64,000 nucleotides of DNA, from assembly GCA_934153805.1 (NCBI GenBank), contig CAKPFO010000003.1, forward strand, positions 1 through 64,000, written 5' to 3'. This stretch comes from an uncultured Clostridia bacterium (GTDB taxonomy: Bacteria > Bacillota > Clostridia > TANB77 > CAG-508). Under the pieces are notes generated by a model. The model was not told the DNA's origin. It worked only from the letters and a program-made list of their open reading frames with translations, and ran no database searches. A program made the position numbers and the translations under genes. Numbering within the stretch: position 1 is the stretch's first letter; each line of letters starts with the position of its first letter. This document shows positions 35,531 to 44,896 of this stretch, one piece after another.

Positions 35531-36583
35531 TTACTTAACAGCTAATTCTATTAATTTATCTAATAATTTGCTATAGCTAACTCCTACAGCCTCAAATAAT
35601 TTCGGATACATACTTATTTGTGTAAATCCCGGTAGTGTATTTATCTCATTTATTATTACTCTGTTAGTACCTTTTTCTACAAAGAAATCTACTCTTGAAA
35701 GTCCACTTCCATTTACTGCCTTAAATGCTTTTATTGCACTTTTTTGTATTTCTTCTGATATTTCTTTTTCTATATTTGCAGGTATTACTGTTCTTGATGC
35801 ACTATTGTTATATTTAGAATCAAAGTCATAAAATTCTTCTGCAGATAAAACTTCTCCAACGCAAGATGCTTCTACCTCTTCATTTCCAAGTACTGCACAT
35901 TCTACCTCTCTTCCCACTATTGCTTCTTCTATTAATATTTTTTTATCATATTTAGAAGCAAATTCTATTGCCTGACTTAAACTTGCTGTATCTTTTGCTT
36001 TATTAATTCCTACGGATGAACCAGAGTTCGAAGGTTTTACAAACATTGGATATTTTATGTTTTGCTCTATTTTTTTAGTTACCTCTTCTAAACTGCAAAC
36101 CGTTTCATTAAACTTGCTATCCACATATATGTATTTTCCTTTATTTTCTCTTATATATACATATTTTGCTTGATTTAATCCTGCTTTTTCAAATACCACT
36201 TTAGCATACGCTTTATCCATGCATATGCTAGAAGCTAATACTTTGCATCCTACATATGGTAATTTTAAAAGTTCGAATAAGCCTTGAATTGTTCCATCTT
36301 CTCCATATAATCCATGCAAAACTGGAAATATACAATCCATATTTTTCATGTATTCCATTGCATTTTCTATTTTAGTTATTTTAGTTATTTTATCTCCAAC
36401 TTTTATTTCCCCTATTTCGGTTATTTTCTCATTGTATGTATACCATATTCCATTTTCGTCTATATATATTGGAAAAATTTCATATTTTTTGCTGTCTAAA
36501 TTTTTTATTATTGATATTCCAGAAACAATTGAAACATCATGTTCTGTTGACATTCCACCAAAAATAACTCCTATTTTTTTCAT
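35531..36583 (-). CDS. ddl: D-alanine--D-alanine ligase
   Basis: Makes the D-Ala-D-Ala dipeptide used by MurF. The start GVIFGGMSTEHDVSIVSG, the ATP-grasp core (YPMFVKPSNSGSSVGINKA) and the C-terminal INEINTLPGFTQISMYPKLF are all diagnostic. Length 350 is standard. Its ATG overlaps the murF TGA (ATGA), giving translational coupling of two consecutive enzymes of the same pathway. Confidence 0.96.
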   Translation of the reverse strand: MKKIGVIFGGMSTEHDVSIVSGISIIKNLDSKKYEIFPIYIDENGIWYTYNEKITEIGEIKVGDKITKITKIENAMEYMKNMDCIFPVLHGLYGEDGTIQGLFELLKLPYVGCKVLASSICMDKAYAKVVFEKAGLNQAKYVYIRENKGKYIYVDSKFNETVCSLEEVTKKIEQNIKYPMFVKPSNSGSSVGINKAKDTASLSQAIEFASKYDKKILIEEAIVGREVECAVLGNEEVEASCVGEVLSAEEFYDFDSKYNNSASRTVIPANIEKEISEEIQKSAIKAFKAVNGSGLSRVDFFVEKGTNRVIINEINTLPGFTQISMYPKLFEAVGVSYSKLLDKLIELAVK

Positions 36584-38004
36584 AAACTCATCTCCTCTTC
36601 TAATTCTTTAACTAAATCAAAAAATTTCATTCCGTTTGATGCTTTAAATAAAATAACATCATTTTTGTCCATAATTTTGTTTAATAATTTTATTATATCT
36701 TCTTTGTTTTCAAAATAATAAATATTATTTTCGTTCATTCCATTTTCTTTTGCGCTATTTACTATATTTTTTGAATTTTCTCCTGAACAAATTAATATAT
36801 CAATATTATTTTTTGCAACTTCTTTTCCTACATTTTCATGTAATTGTTTTGAATAATCTCCTAATTCAAACATATCTCCTAATACTGCTATTTTTCTGCA
36901 TTCAGCATAATTTGCAAGATTTGCTATCGACGCTTTCATAGATTCAAAACTTGCATTATAACTATCATTTATTATTTTTGCTCCATTTTTTAGTGTGCTT
37001 ATGTCCATTCTTTTTTTAGTTAATTCAAAACCTTCTATGCCTTTTTGAATTTTGCTATTTTCTATATTTAGCATTCTTCCAACTGTAATTGCACACAATG
37101 CATTATAAACAAAGTGAACTCCTGCAACAGGAACATCTACCTTAAACTCTTCACTTTGTGTTTTGCATACAAATTGACTCTTTTCTTCTTCTAAATTTAT
37201 ATCTTGTGCATAAACTTTGCTTGCATTCTCTATTCCATATGTCATAATATTTAACTTATCATTATTTTCTTCATAGAATTTATGTAGCAAATCATTATCA
37301 TTATTTATAACTATTGTTTTTTGTTCGTTTCCTTCTAATATTTCCAATTTAGATTTCAAAATATTTTCTCTTGAGCCCAAATTTCCTATATGAGATGTTC
37401 CTATATTTGTAATTACGCAAATTGTTGGTTTGGCTATATTAGTAAGCACACGTATTTCTCCAAAATGATTCATTCCCATTTCTATAACTGCTGCTTCATG
37501 ATCTTTTAACCTTAATATTGTAAGCGGCACTCCTATATGGTTATTGTAGTTTCCTTCTGTTTTTAAAGTTTTATATTTCGTAGACAAAACGCTTGCAATT
37601 ATATCTTTTGTACTTGTTTTTCCTACACTTCCAGTTACTGCAACTATCGGAAAGTCTTTTCCATACAAACTCCTTTTAAATTTTGCCATCTCTTGAATGG
37701 CATTTAATGTGTCTTCTACTTTAATAATTACCTTATCTTTGTACTTTTCCTTTTGTTTTTCTGTAAAATCTATATCTTGAACAATACATCCTTTTGCTCC
37801 ATTTGCAAAAGCATTTTCAAAATATATTCCTCCATTTACAGTTTCTCCCTTTAGACCAAGGTATATATCTCCTTTGTTTATTTCCCTTGAATCCTTAGAA
37901 AAATCATCACATATTACATCTTCTCTTCCTGTAATAAGTGTTCCTTTTGTGACATTTAAAATATCTTTTACCGTCATTACATGGTTTAAACTTTTTTCTC
38001 CCAT
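36580..38004 (-). CDS. murF: UDP-MurNAc-tripeptide--D-Ala-D-Ala ligase MurF
   Basis: Adds D-Ala-D-Ala to the UDP-MurNAc-tripeptide. The P-loop AVTGSVGKTSTKDII, the Mur ligase centre (EGNYNNHIGVPLTILRL, AVIEMGMNHFGEI) and INDSYNASFESMKASI are visible. 474 residues, normal. It ends in TGA within the ddl start codon, which also shows that TGA is a stop in this genome. Confidence 0.96.
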   Translation of the reverse strand: MGEKSLNHVMTVKDILNVTKGTLITGREDVICDDFSKDSREINKGDIYLGLKGETVNGGIYFENAFANGAKGCIVQDIDFTEKQKEKYKDKVIIKVEDTLNAIQEMAKFKRSLYGKDFPIVAVTGSVGKTSTKDIIASVLSTKYKTLKTEGNYNNHIGVPLTILRLKDHEAAVIEMGMNHFGEIRVLTNIAKPTICVITNIGTSHIGNLGSRENILKSKLEILEGNEQKTIVINNDNDLLHKFYEENNDKLNIMTYGIENASKVYAQDINLEEEKSQFVCKTQSEEFKVDVPVAGVHFVYNALCAITVGRMLNIENSKIQKGIEGFELTKKRMDISTLKNGAKIINDSYNASFESMKASIANLANYAECRKIAVLGDMFELGDYSKQLHENVGKEVAKNNIDILICSGENSKNIVNSAKENGMNENNIYYFENKEDIIKLLNKIMDKNDVILFKASNGMKFFDLVKELEEEMSL

Positions 38005-38103
38005 TATTTAATATTTCCTCCATTATATTTTTATAGGAAATCTAATATATTTATATTATGATTTGTTAGATTATATGACTTTTTAAATAATTTTGCAAGA
38101 GCA

Positions 38104-38178
38104 AAAAGGGACGCCCCTTTTTCGAAAATTTTTACAAAAAGGGACACCCCTCTTGATATTAGATAAGGTGTCCCTTTT
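38104..38178. repeat. Left arm of a long inverted repeat flanking the SASP gene
   Basis: Nearly identical (opposite orientation) to 38577-38644: segments AAAAGGGACGCCCCTTTTT, CGAAAATTTTTACAAAAAGG and GGGACACCC occur in the same order. Each arm also folds on itself; on the minus strand this arm makes a GGGACACC / GGTGTCCC hairpin plus T-run that terminates the SASP gene. Confidence 0.85.
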
Positions 38179-38180
38179 AA

Positions 38181-38354
38181 CTATTTTACACTTCTATTTG
38201 CTATTTCTATTGCTTTTGATACTATATTTCCACATGTTTTTGATGATACGTTTTGCCATCCTCCATCTTGTTTTACTTGGTTATATACTCCTAATTCTTT
38301 TGCTATTTCTTCTTTTAAATTTTCAGACATAACTGTGTTTTTGTTTCTAGACAT
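38181..38354 (-). CDS. Alpha/beta-type small acid-soluble spore protein (SASP)
   Basis: 57 residues. SASPs coat and protect DNA in the forespore. The helix ENLKEEIAKELGVYNQV and the second motif GGWQNVSSKTCGNIVSKA with the family's S-[SR]-x-x-G-x-x-x-x-K spacing fit the alpha/beta type, although the usual N-terminal VPEA region is short. AGGAGG precedes ATG. The gene is enclosed by the two arms of a ~70-bp inverted repeat. Its presence, with sleB-ypeB, implies endospore formation. Confidence 0.82.
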   Translation of the reverse strand: MSRNKNTVMSENLKEEIAKELGVYNQVKQDGGWQNVSSKTCGNIVSKAIEIANRSVK

Positions 38355-38576
38355 CCTAGTTACCTCCTATAAAAGCAGAGTTATGAATTTTTAATTATTA
38401 AAAATTCTTTTACAAAAACAAATCTTATTTTTTCTTTTGTGATCTAAATCACTTTGCACATTTTTTATTGTTTTTGTAATATTATTATTTGATTTTTGTT
38501 TTATTTTATACTTGAATAAATTTGAAATGATTTCTATCTCTAATATTTATTCAATATTTTTCATTATTAAATTTTT

Positions 38577-38644
38577 GACACCCTTCTAATATCAGAAGGG
38601 TGTCCCTTTTTGTAAAAATTTTCGAAAAAGGGGCGTCCCTTTTC
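38577..38644. repeat. Right arm of the SASP-flanking inverted repeat
   Basis: Reverse complement of 38104-38178 with few differences. On the minus strand GACACCCTTCT / AGAAGGGTGTC followed by AAAAATTT forms a hairpin immediately after the neighbouring 351-residue gene. Confidence 0.85.
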
Positions 38645-38646
38645 GA

Positions 38647-39702
38647 TTATTTTTCTAATTCTTCTTTTTTTATACTTTGTTTAAATTCTTGCTTTTTCTT
38701 TTTAACTTTGCTTTCTATGTCTTTTGAGCAATTTTCTATATTTCTATATATTGCTCCTTCTTTATCTACACCACCTATAAATGTCATTTCTTCTTTTTGT
38801 AAGTGTTCTCTTGGTACTTTAGACATCAAATCTAGTACAGTTTTTATTTGTTCTAAATCATTGCTATTTGTTATATTCTCTATTTTTTCTTTTAGCGTAA
38901 ATATCACTGGATATCCCTGTGGTAAGCCTTCCAACATAGTTTTTTCTTCGCTATTGTCCTCTACTTTTTCAATAAAAGCGGAGTATAAATAAGTTTCTTC
39001 TTGATCTTTTCCAATTTTATCTAATTTATTAATTCTTAATATTTTTCCTTTTTGAGTGTCAACTCCTATATAATCGCTATATATTTTTTCTCCAATTTTA
39101 TATCTAAATTGTTCTTCTAATTTTATTTGTTTTTTTCTTTCTTCTTGTTTACTTTCCATTTGTGCAGAATATTCTTTATATTCTTCTGCTAATGCTGTTT
39201 TAAAATCTTTTTTTGTATTTTCTGTCGCACTTGCTATTCTTTGTGTAAATGCCTCTTTATTTTTAAGGATAGTTGGATTCATTCTATTTCTTATAAAAAG
39301 CTCTACTTCATCTGTGGCACTTTTTACACCAAATGTTTTATCATCTATCCTTACAACTCTTCCTATATGATTATATCTGTCATGTTCTAAGTTTTCCATT
39401 CTTTGCTTTTTTTCTAAAGCTTCTAATATATTGAATCTTTCTAAATCACTTAATTGCATATCTTCTGGAATCTCAAAACAAATGTAATCTGCTGTATCTG
39501 GCATAATTGTCGTTTCTTTATCATATTGTATAAGTCTAGCTTTTATAAATTTAGTTTTATTATCTCCATGGTTTACAGTTCCAAATTGTTCTATATCAAA
39601 TAGGGCTACATTTTTTTTGTTGTTATGCTTTTTAAATTCATATATTGATATATCTTTTGTACCTTTTCCTGAGCTTTCTTTCGCTTTGCTAAATAAACCC
39701 AT
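38647..39702 (-). CDS. Hypothetical soluble protein
   Basis: 351 residues, no signal peptide or membrane segment, highly charged, with a long helical/coiled region (residues ~165-215) rich in Glu, Lys and Gln. The N-terminal ~150 residues are alpha/beta (YEFKKHNNKKNVALFDIEQF). I do not recognise a family. Its terminator lies in the right arm of the SASP-flanking repeat. Proximity to SASP and ypeB-sleB makes a spore link possible but unproven. Confidence 0.6.
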   Translation of the reverse strand: MGLFSKAKESSGKGTKDISIYEFKKHNNKKNVALFDIEQFGTVNHGDNKTKFIKARLIQYDKETTIMPDTADYICFEIPEDMQLSDLERFNILEALEKKQRMENLEHDRYNHIGRVVRIDDKTFGVKSATDEVELFIRNRMNPTILKNKEAFTQRIASATENTKKDFKTALAEEYKEYSAQMESKQEERKKQIKLEEQFRYKIGEKIYSDYIGVDTQKGKILRINKLDKIGKDQEETYLYSAFIEKVEDNSEEKTMLEGLPQGYPVIFTLKEKIENITNSNDLEQIKTVLDLMSKVPREHLQKEEMTFIGGVDKEGAIYRNIENCSKDIESKVKKKKQEFKQSIKKEELEK

Positions 39703-39821
39703 TTTTTATCCTCCTAGTTATCATAATTTTATTATTAATAACCAGGTATGTCAAGGTAAAATTTTTACTTTTTTGATAAAATTTGCTATTTTCTTACAAT
39801 TTATAACTTATAAAATATTTT

Positions 39822-41231
39822 TTACATTGTTAACGTTCCATTTGGCGTATTTTTTATTACAAGTATATCTTCTTCTGCTCCGGTTTGAGCATTTATATAT
39901 ACTAAAAACTCTGTATCGTCTACTTTTCCTTTATACTCCCAACATAATTTTTCTGTTTGATATTGTGTTGGAATCATGCTTAAACTTTCACTTTGTATAT
40001 TTAAATCTTTATTTAAATTTTTCTTTGCCTCTTCTTTTGAGATTGAAACATTTTTTATCTCTCTTTCATAATGAGAATTTAAATACCCCGTGGTTTCTAC
40101 TCCTAATATTTCTCCATTATCTAAAGCGACTTTTACTTTTATTAAGTCTGAATATATTGTAACATCTCCGTAATTTGAAGATTGGCTATATGCATAGTTT
40201 ATTGTCATTATTCCATCTTGATTTAAAAAATAAGTTTCTTTCATATTTTTGAATCCATGATTATTTAAAAATTCTTTTCCTAATTCATTTGCTCTTCCCT
40301 CTGAAATAGTTTGTGCTGTAACTGCTCTATTGTAATTCATAAATACTATATGTCCACCTTTTTGTGAAATTGATAATACTAAATTATTTTTTTCATCTTT
40401 TTCGTCATTTAATTTTATATAAAAATCATAACAAGGCATATTAGTATTTTCTGAAATTCCTGAACTGTTTATTTCTTTTATTCTATTCTGCCCTACAATT
40501 TCTGTTGCTATTTGTTTTGCTTTTTCTTCATCAATATTTTCTCCTGTAAGACCTTTTTTCTCTATAGATGTCAAATGTTCTGAAAAAGCTCCATCATATA
40601 TTAATCCGGCATATTCATGAAAACTTTCTTCTAAATTACTAAAACTATCTTTGGAAATATTACTTACTTGAGTTGCAAAAACTGCATTTCCTTTTTTAGT
40701 TAATTCTCCCCAACTAATTCTTCCATCTGTCATATCTGCACTTAATTGGTTTAGAATATTTTCTAATTCTACGCTATAATTGTGAAGTGTTTTTAAGTTA
40801 TTTAAATCGTCATCTGTTAAAGACTCATTATATATATTTTTTCTAGATAAACTAAAACTATAATCACTTACTTGATTTAAAAATTTAGATGTGTTGCTAA
40901 GTTCTTCCGAACCAATTGGAAGCATTGCAAGGTATGCTTGAGCTAGGTTTGCTTCTCTCCATACATGAGTTAAAGTTTCTGCCCCATGCTCTGGTGTACT
41001 TGAAATTAATGATTTTGCAAGATATGTTTCTACATTTTGCACATAATCCACTAATTCAAAAAAAGCCATATTATAGTCATTTTCTGCAATTTGTCTATAA
41101 TCTCTTTGCTTTTTATAAATAACCAATCCTAATATAACAATTATAGAAATTAATGTTACTACTAATGTAAGCATATGCCTATCTCTTAACCTATTTCTCC
41201 AATCATACACTTTCTCTTTAATTTTTCCCAT
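39822..41231 (-). CDS. ypeB: Spore germination protein YpeB
   Basis: YpeB stabilises and localises the lytic enzyme SleB in the dormant spore. It has a basic N-terminus, one membrane helix (MLTLVVTLISIIVILGLVIY), the family region FFELVDYVQNVETYLAK and HVWREANLAQAYLAMLP, and two or more PepSY-like repeats in the C-terminal half. The start at ATG 41231 follows GAGGAG; the frame opens 11 codons earlier. sleB is 63 bases upstream, the standard sleB-ypeB order. Confidence 0.93.
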   Translation of the reverse strand: MGKIKEKVYDWRNRLRDRHMLTLVVTLISIIVILGLVIYKKQRDYRQIAENDYNMAFFELVDYVQNVETYLAKSLISSTPEHGAETLTHVWREANLAQAYLAMLPIGSEELSNTSKFLNQVSDYSFSLSRKNIYNESLTDDDLNNLKTLHNYSVELENILNQLSADMTDGRISWGELTKKGNAVFATQVSNISKDSFSNLEESFHEYAGLIYDGAFSEHLTSIEKKGLTGENIDEEKAKQIATEIVGQNRIKEINSSGISENTNMPCYDFYIKLNDEKDEKNNLVLSISQKGGHIVFMNYNRAVTAQTISEGRANELGKEFLNNHGFKNMKETYFLNQDGIMTINYAYSQSSNYGDVTIYSDLIKVKVALDNGEILGVETTGYLNSHYEREIKNVSISKEEAKKNLNKDLNIQSESLSMIPTQYQTEKLCWEYKGKVDDTEFLVYINAQTGAEEDILVIKNTPNGTLTM

Positions 41232-41294
41232 ATAAAATTCTCCTCTCTTCTCTAACGGTTGCACTTTTTCTAACCTACAACTTTTTATACTTAC

Positions 41295-41765
41295 TTATTT
41301 ACAAAATCTGTGTTTTCCTATAGTCTTTATTAATGGTCTAGACCATATCCACTTATTAGTAGCTGTAGCTGGATTAAAATAATATATTGCTCCACCTGTT
41401 GGATCCCATCCATTCATTGCATCCTGTGCGGCTTTTAGTACTGTCGAACCTTCTTTTATCGCAACATTAATTTGTCCATCTGAAACAGCTGTAAAAGCTC
41501 CTTTTTGATATATTACACCTGATATTGTATTTGGAAATTTAGAGTCTTTAACCCTGTTTAGTATAACTGCACCAACAGCTACTTGTCCTTCATATGGTTC
41601 TCCACGCGCCTCTCCATTTATAGCTCTAGCCATCAATTGTAAATCTGATGAGTTTCCACTAGATGCTGCATATACTTTTGAGTTATCCACATTTGTTTCA
41701 ATTATGTTTATAACTAATATTAAAAATATTGTTAGTACGGTAAATAAAATTAACATTTTTTTCAT
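41295..41765 (-). CDS. sleB: Spore cortex-lytic enzyme SleB (catalytic domain form)
   Basis: A lytic transglycosylase that degrades cortex at germination. Signal anchor at residues 3-22; the Hydrolase_2 domain starts LMARAINGEARGEPYEGQVAVGAVILNR, here noted by its catalytic Glu in NGEARGEP, and ends with the AIYYFNPATATNKWIW block. The N-terminal peptidoglycan-binding domain of Bacillus SleB is absent, as in short Clostridial forms. It is upstream of ypeB in the same unit. Confidence 0.93.
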   Translation of the reverse strand: MKKMLILFTVLTIFLILVINIIETNVDNSKVYAASSGNSSDLQLMARAINGEARGEPYEGQVAVGAVILNRVKDSKFPNTISGVIYQKGAFTAVSDGQINVAIKEGSTVLKAAQDAMNGWDPTGGAIYYFNPATATNKWIWSRPLIKTIGKHRFCK

Positions 41766-41878
41766 CTTTCAAACATTCCTTTTCTATTTTTTCTTATTTT
41801 TCCTAATTTACATTTTTTTATACATTTGTTTTTTTATTTGTAATTTGCTTTCAATTATGTTAAAATATAATAGCAATA

Positions 41879-41910
41879 AGCAAATATTACATTTTTATGT
41901 AATATTTGCT
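41879..41910 (+). promoter_or_regulatory. Leader hairpin upstream of the glycosyltransferase gene
   Basis: Arms AGCAAATATTACA / TGTAATATTTGCT around a T-rich loop lie 60 bases before the ATG; a second small hairpin (GTAGAA / TTCTAC) follows. There is no T-run, so it is more likely a leader structure than a terminator. Confidence 0.45.
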
Positions 41911-41969
41911 AATAAATTTTTATAAAAAGTAGAATGAAATTTTCTACATTATAAAAGATAGGGGATATT

Positions 41970-43124
41970 ATGAAAAAGATTTTAATTTTTTATGCAGCTT
42001 ATGGTGGAGGACACTTATCTGCTGCAAAATCCATAAAGCAATACATAGATGAACATTTTGACAATGTAGAAACACAAATGATTGACTGTGTTAAATATGT
42101 AAATAAAGCTTTAGACAAAGTTACAACTACGGCATATAAAGAAATGGCCAAAAAAGCTCCTTGGGCTTGGGAAAAAGTTTATTATAAATCTCAAACTGGT
42201 CTTCTTGCTAAGGTTAGTAATACTTCAAATAAAATAATGGCTGTAAAAATAGCTAAATTATTTAGAGAATACAATCCTGATGTGGTTATTTCTACACATC
42301 CATTTGGCTCTCAAATGACTAGCTATTTAAAGAAAAAAGGAAAAACAAACTGTACATTAGCAACGATTATGACAGACTTTGCACCACATGACCAGTGGCT
42401 TGTTGGCTCTGAGAATGTAGATTTCTATTTTGTTTCTAATGAAAATATGAAAAATATTATTGTACAAAATAACAACATCCCAGAAAGCAAGATTTTCGTT
42501 ACAGGTATTCCTATTTCAAATAGATTTTTACAAACTTATAATAAAGAAGAAATTTTTAAAAATTTTGAACTTTCTGAATCTAAAAAAACTATTTTATTTT
42601 TTGGTGGCGGTGAATATGGACTTGGAAAAGATAGAACAGTTGCTATTTTAGAAAGTTTAGCAAAATCACAACTTGATATTCAAGTTGTTGCTATTGCTGG
42701 TAAAAACGAGAAAATGAAAGAGGCTTTTGAAAATATTGTTAAAACATATAGCAAACAAGAATCAATAAAAGTTCTTCCTTTTACAGACAAAGTGCCAGAA
42801 CTTATGGCAATTTCTGACTTGGTTATAACAAAACCCGGCGGACTAACTACTAGTGAAAGTTTAGCTTCTTCTCTACCTATTTTAGTAATTAATCCTATTC
42901 CAGGTCAAGAAGAAGAAAATGCTGAATTTTTAGAGAATTCTGGTTGTGCTATTTGGATAAGAAAAGATTCTAACCCAGATGAAATTATAAATTTAGTTTT
43001 AGGAAATGAAGAAAAACTTAATGAAATGCGTAAAAATAGTATTAAACTTGCTAAGAAAAATTCTACTAGGGATATATGCGAAATTTGCTTATCAAGTTTA
43101 AGGAAAGGAGAAAAAAATGACTAG
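41970..43124 (+). CDS. Processive diacylglycerol glucosyltransferase-like GT28 enzyme
   Basis: Resembles Bacillus UgtP and plant MGDG synthase, which build membrane glycolipids (the lipoteichoic-acid anchor). The N-terminal FYAAYGGGHLSAAKSI and the domain with TMTDFAPHDQWL-like sequence (here IMTDFAPHDQWLV) are typical. The GT-B nucleotide-sugar site is TKPGGLTTSESLASSLP with PGQEEENAEFL. 384 residues. The end overlaps yhbY by 8 bases. A MurG-like role is less likely because of the N-terminal MGDG-type domain. Confidence 0.88.
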   Translation: MKKILIFYAAYGGGHLSAAKSIKQYIDEHFDNVETQMIDCVKYVNKALDKVTTTAYKEMAKKAPWAWEKVYYKSQTGLLAKVSNTSNKIMAVKIAKLFREYNPDVVISTHPFGSQMTSYLKKKGKTNCTLATIMTDFAPHDQWLVGSENVDFYFVSNENMKNIIVQNNNIPESKIFVTGIPISNRFLQTYNKEEIFKNFELSESKKTILFFGGGEYGLGKDRTVAILESLAKSQLDIQVVAIAGKNEKMKEAFENIVKTYSKQESIKVLPFTDKVPELMAISDLVITKPGGLTTSESLASSLPILVINPIPGQEEENAEFLENSGCAIWIRKDSNPDEIINLVLGNEEKLNEMRKNSIKLAKKNSTRDICEICLSSLRKGEKND

Positions 43125-43407
43125 TAAACAACGTGCTTATTTAAGAGGACTTGCAAATTCTATAGATGCAATTTTTCAAATTGGTAAATCTGGAATTAAT
43201 AATAATTTAATAGTTCAAGTTTCTGATGCTTTGGAAGCAAGAGAATTAATAAAAATCTCTGTATTGGAGAGTGCTCCTGCTAATGCTAAAGAATTAGGTC
43301 AAATACTTGCAGAAGAGACAAATTCTACATTAGTTCAAACTGTTGGAAGCAAAATAACTTTATATAGAGCAAGAAAGAAAGATTCTAAAATAGTGTTACC
43401 TAAATAA
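43117..43407 (+). CDS. yhbY: Ribosome assembly RNA-binding protein YhbY
   Basis: A 96-residue CRS1-YhbY (CRM) domain protein: QRAYLRGLANSIDAIFQIGK, the GxxG-like loop in GKSGINN, and ELIKISVLES are conserved. It binds precursor 50S particles. Overlap with the preceding glycosyltransferase gene implies coupled translation. Confidence 0.92.
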   Translation: MTSKQRAYLRGLANSIDAIFQIGKSGINNNLIVQVSDALEARELIKISVLESAPANAKELGQILAEETNSTLVQTVGSKITLYRARKKDSKIVLPK

Positions 43408-43416
43408 AAATGCAAA

Positions 43417-43457
43417 AAAGTTGTATAAATATAAATTTATATAGCTTTTTTTATTTG
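43417..43457 (+). terminator. Terminator of the glycosyltransferase-yhbY unit
   Basis: AAAAAGTTGTATAAATAT and ATTTATATAGCTTTTTTT pair and end in T residues. Confidence 0.65.
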
Positions 43458-43611
43458 ACAAAAATACATATTGTATTTGCCTTTCTGCAAAGATATAAGG
43501 TTATAATGAAAAACTTCTTATTTTTCTTGACGTCAATTATATTTTAGCACCTATTTATTGTATGTCAAATTTTTTATTTTAGTATTTTTTTAATTATTTT
43601 TTATGTTTTTA

Positions 43612-43640
43612 TTGACTTTTATTAAAAATAGTGTTATTAT
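43612..43640 (+). promoter_or_regulatory. Promoter of tRNA-Arg(TCT)
   Basis: TTGACT (43612-43617), 17 bases, TATTAT (43635-43640), 18 bases before the tRNA. Confidence 0.7.
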
Positions 43641-43658
43641 AATTACTGCAATCGTTTT

Positions 43659-43735
43659 GGTTCAGTAGCTCAGCTGGATAGAGCAACGGATTTCTAATCC
43701 GTGGGTCGGGGGTTCGAATCCCTCCTGGATCACCA
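43659..43735 (+). tRNA. tRNA-Arg (TCT)
   Basis: 77 nt; anticodon loop TTTCTAA (TCT, reads AGA), acceptor GGTTCAG / CTGGATC with A73 and CCA. Decodes the commonest Arg codon of this AT-rich genome. Confidence 0.97.
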
Positions 43736-43766
43736 AAAGTACTAAATTATAATTTAGTACTTTTTA
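43736..43766 (+). terminator. Terminator of tRNA-Arg(TCT)
   Basis: AAAGTACTAAATT / AATTTAGTACTTT with a 2-base loop then T-run. Confidence 0.85.
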
Positions 43767-43784
43767 TTTTTAAGAGGTGATTAT

Positions 43785-43946
43785 ATGTTCATTAAGGATA
43801 TAAGATTATTTAATATTAGAGTTTTAAACTCAAATGATGATGTTTTATACGAAGGAATGGTAGAGGATGCCCCAGAAGATATATTACGCTTAAATACTGT
43901 TGGAGAGGTTACTTTTGACAGTGGCGTAATGATATTACATGTATAA
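43785..43946 (+). CDS. Small hypothetical protein (53 residues)
   Basis: Reads MFIKDIRLFNIRVLNSNDD then VLYEGMVEDAPEDILRLN, ending VMILHV. It is acidic and beta-rich. AAGAGGTG is 6 bases before the ATG and a perfect terminator follows the stop codon directly, which supports a real gene. No recognised family. It could be expressed by readthrough from the tRNA-Arg promoter. Confidence 0.65.
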   Translation: MFIKDIRLFNIRVLNSNDDVLYEGMVEDAPEDILRLNTVGEVTFDSGVMILHV

Positions 43947-43984
43947 ATAAAAAGGTAGGCACAATTAAGTACCTACCTTTTTAT
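43947..43984. terminator. Bidirectional terminator
   Basis: AATAAAAAGGTAGG and CCTACCTTTTTATT around a 12-base loop; it serves the 53-residue gene on the plus strand and the amidase gene on the minus strand. Confidence 0.85.
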
Positions 43985-44727
43985 TTCAATTTCTTATTTA
44001 CTATATTTTGAATAGCATCATAGTCATATCCTGCTGCTGTTAATTTTTGTTTCCTTTCAGGGCTATTTCCCCACTTTCCTGCAATTACCTCATTTGCCAT
44101 TTCTTCATTTGATTTTTTATTTAATTCACTCTTTTTTCCTAATAAAATTTCATTTACTTTATCTTGTACTTCATTATATAAAGAACCTAACGCTTGTTTT
44201 CTTGCTTCCCCATTCCCATATTTTCCTGCTATAACCTCATTTGCTAAATCTTCTATTGACTTTGTTTCTTGAGAATTTGTAGTACTGTCTACAGCATTTT
44301 TTATTTCTTCAATTGGGAAATTTGTTCCAGGGCAACTTGTAGCTAACATTTCTCTGTGACCTCTTATCCATTTTATATTATATCTCGATTTAATATCTTT
44401 TATTAAATCAATTATAGAGTTTTTCTGTACATTAGACATAGTTTCTTCATTAAAGTTTCCTTCTGCACAAATTCCTATGGATATGCCATTTACACCAACG
44501 CAATGAGCACCTTCCATATCTTCTGTTCTACCTCTATATATGCTTCCATCTTTTCTTACATAGTATTGATATCCTATACCTGCCCAGCCTTTATTTTTAT
44601 GATAATTGTGTATCGTTTCAACACTTTGTAGTACGGTTACTCCACTATTATGAAGAACAATTCCTTCAATTCCTTTCATTTTATTATAATTACTATTAAA
44701 CTGTAATCCCACATCTATTATATTCAT
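43981..44727 (-). CDS. N-acetylmuramoyl-L-alanine amidase with two Cpl-7-like repeats
   Basis: An Amidase_2/PGRP-type zinc amidase: VLHNSGV, GAHCVGVNG and ATSCPGTNFP supply the expected zinc ligands (His, His, Cys). The C-terminus has two CW_7/Cpl-7-type wall-binding repeats (LANEVIAGKYGNGEARKQAL and MANEVIAGKWGNSPERKQKL). This is the architecture of phage endolysins and of their domesticated relatives; no holin or phage gene is adjacent. It has no signal peptide, in line with a lysin that needs holin or lysis for release. Confidence 0.9.
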   Translation of the reverse strand: MNIIDVGLQFNSNYNKMKGIEGIVLHNSGVTVLQSVETIHNYHKNKGWAGIGYQYYVRKDGSIYRGRTEDMEGAHCVGVNGISIGICAEGNFNEETMSNVQKNSIIDLIKDIKSRYNIKWIRGHREMLATSCPGTNFPIEEIKNAVDSTTNSQETKSIEDLANEVIAGKYGNGEARKQALGSLYNEVQDKVNEILLGKKSELNKKSNEEMANEVIAGKWGNSPERKQKLTAAGYDYDAIQNIVNKKLK

Positions 44728-44896
44728 TTATTTTCCCCCTCATCATAATTGGTTGTTTAGATTACTTTGTCCCTATGATATAATATGCTGTGTTTTGACT
44801 ATCTGTGAAAATGTATTTTTTATTTCTATTTTAGCTTCACTATCATATTTTGACATACAAAAAAGCACTCACATAGAGTGCTTCAGTTATATTTTT

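Noticed and set aside
38093..38332. Plus-strand 79-codon open frame rich in Leu and Phe
   Set aside because: It is antisense to the SASP gene and begins in the inverted-repeat arm; hydrophobic composition is what antisense of AT-rich code gives, and there is no ribosome site.
43981..44727. Prophage indicated by the endolysin-like amidase
   Set aside because: No holin, integrase, structural or packaging gene lies nearby; flanks are tRNA genes and housekeeping genes.
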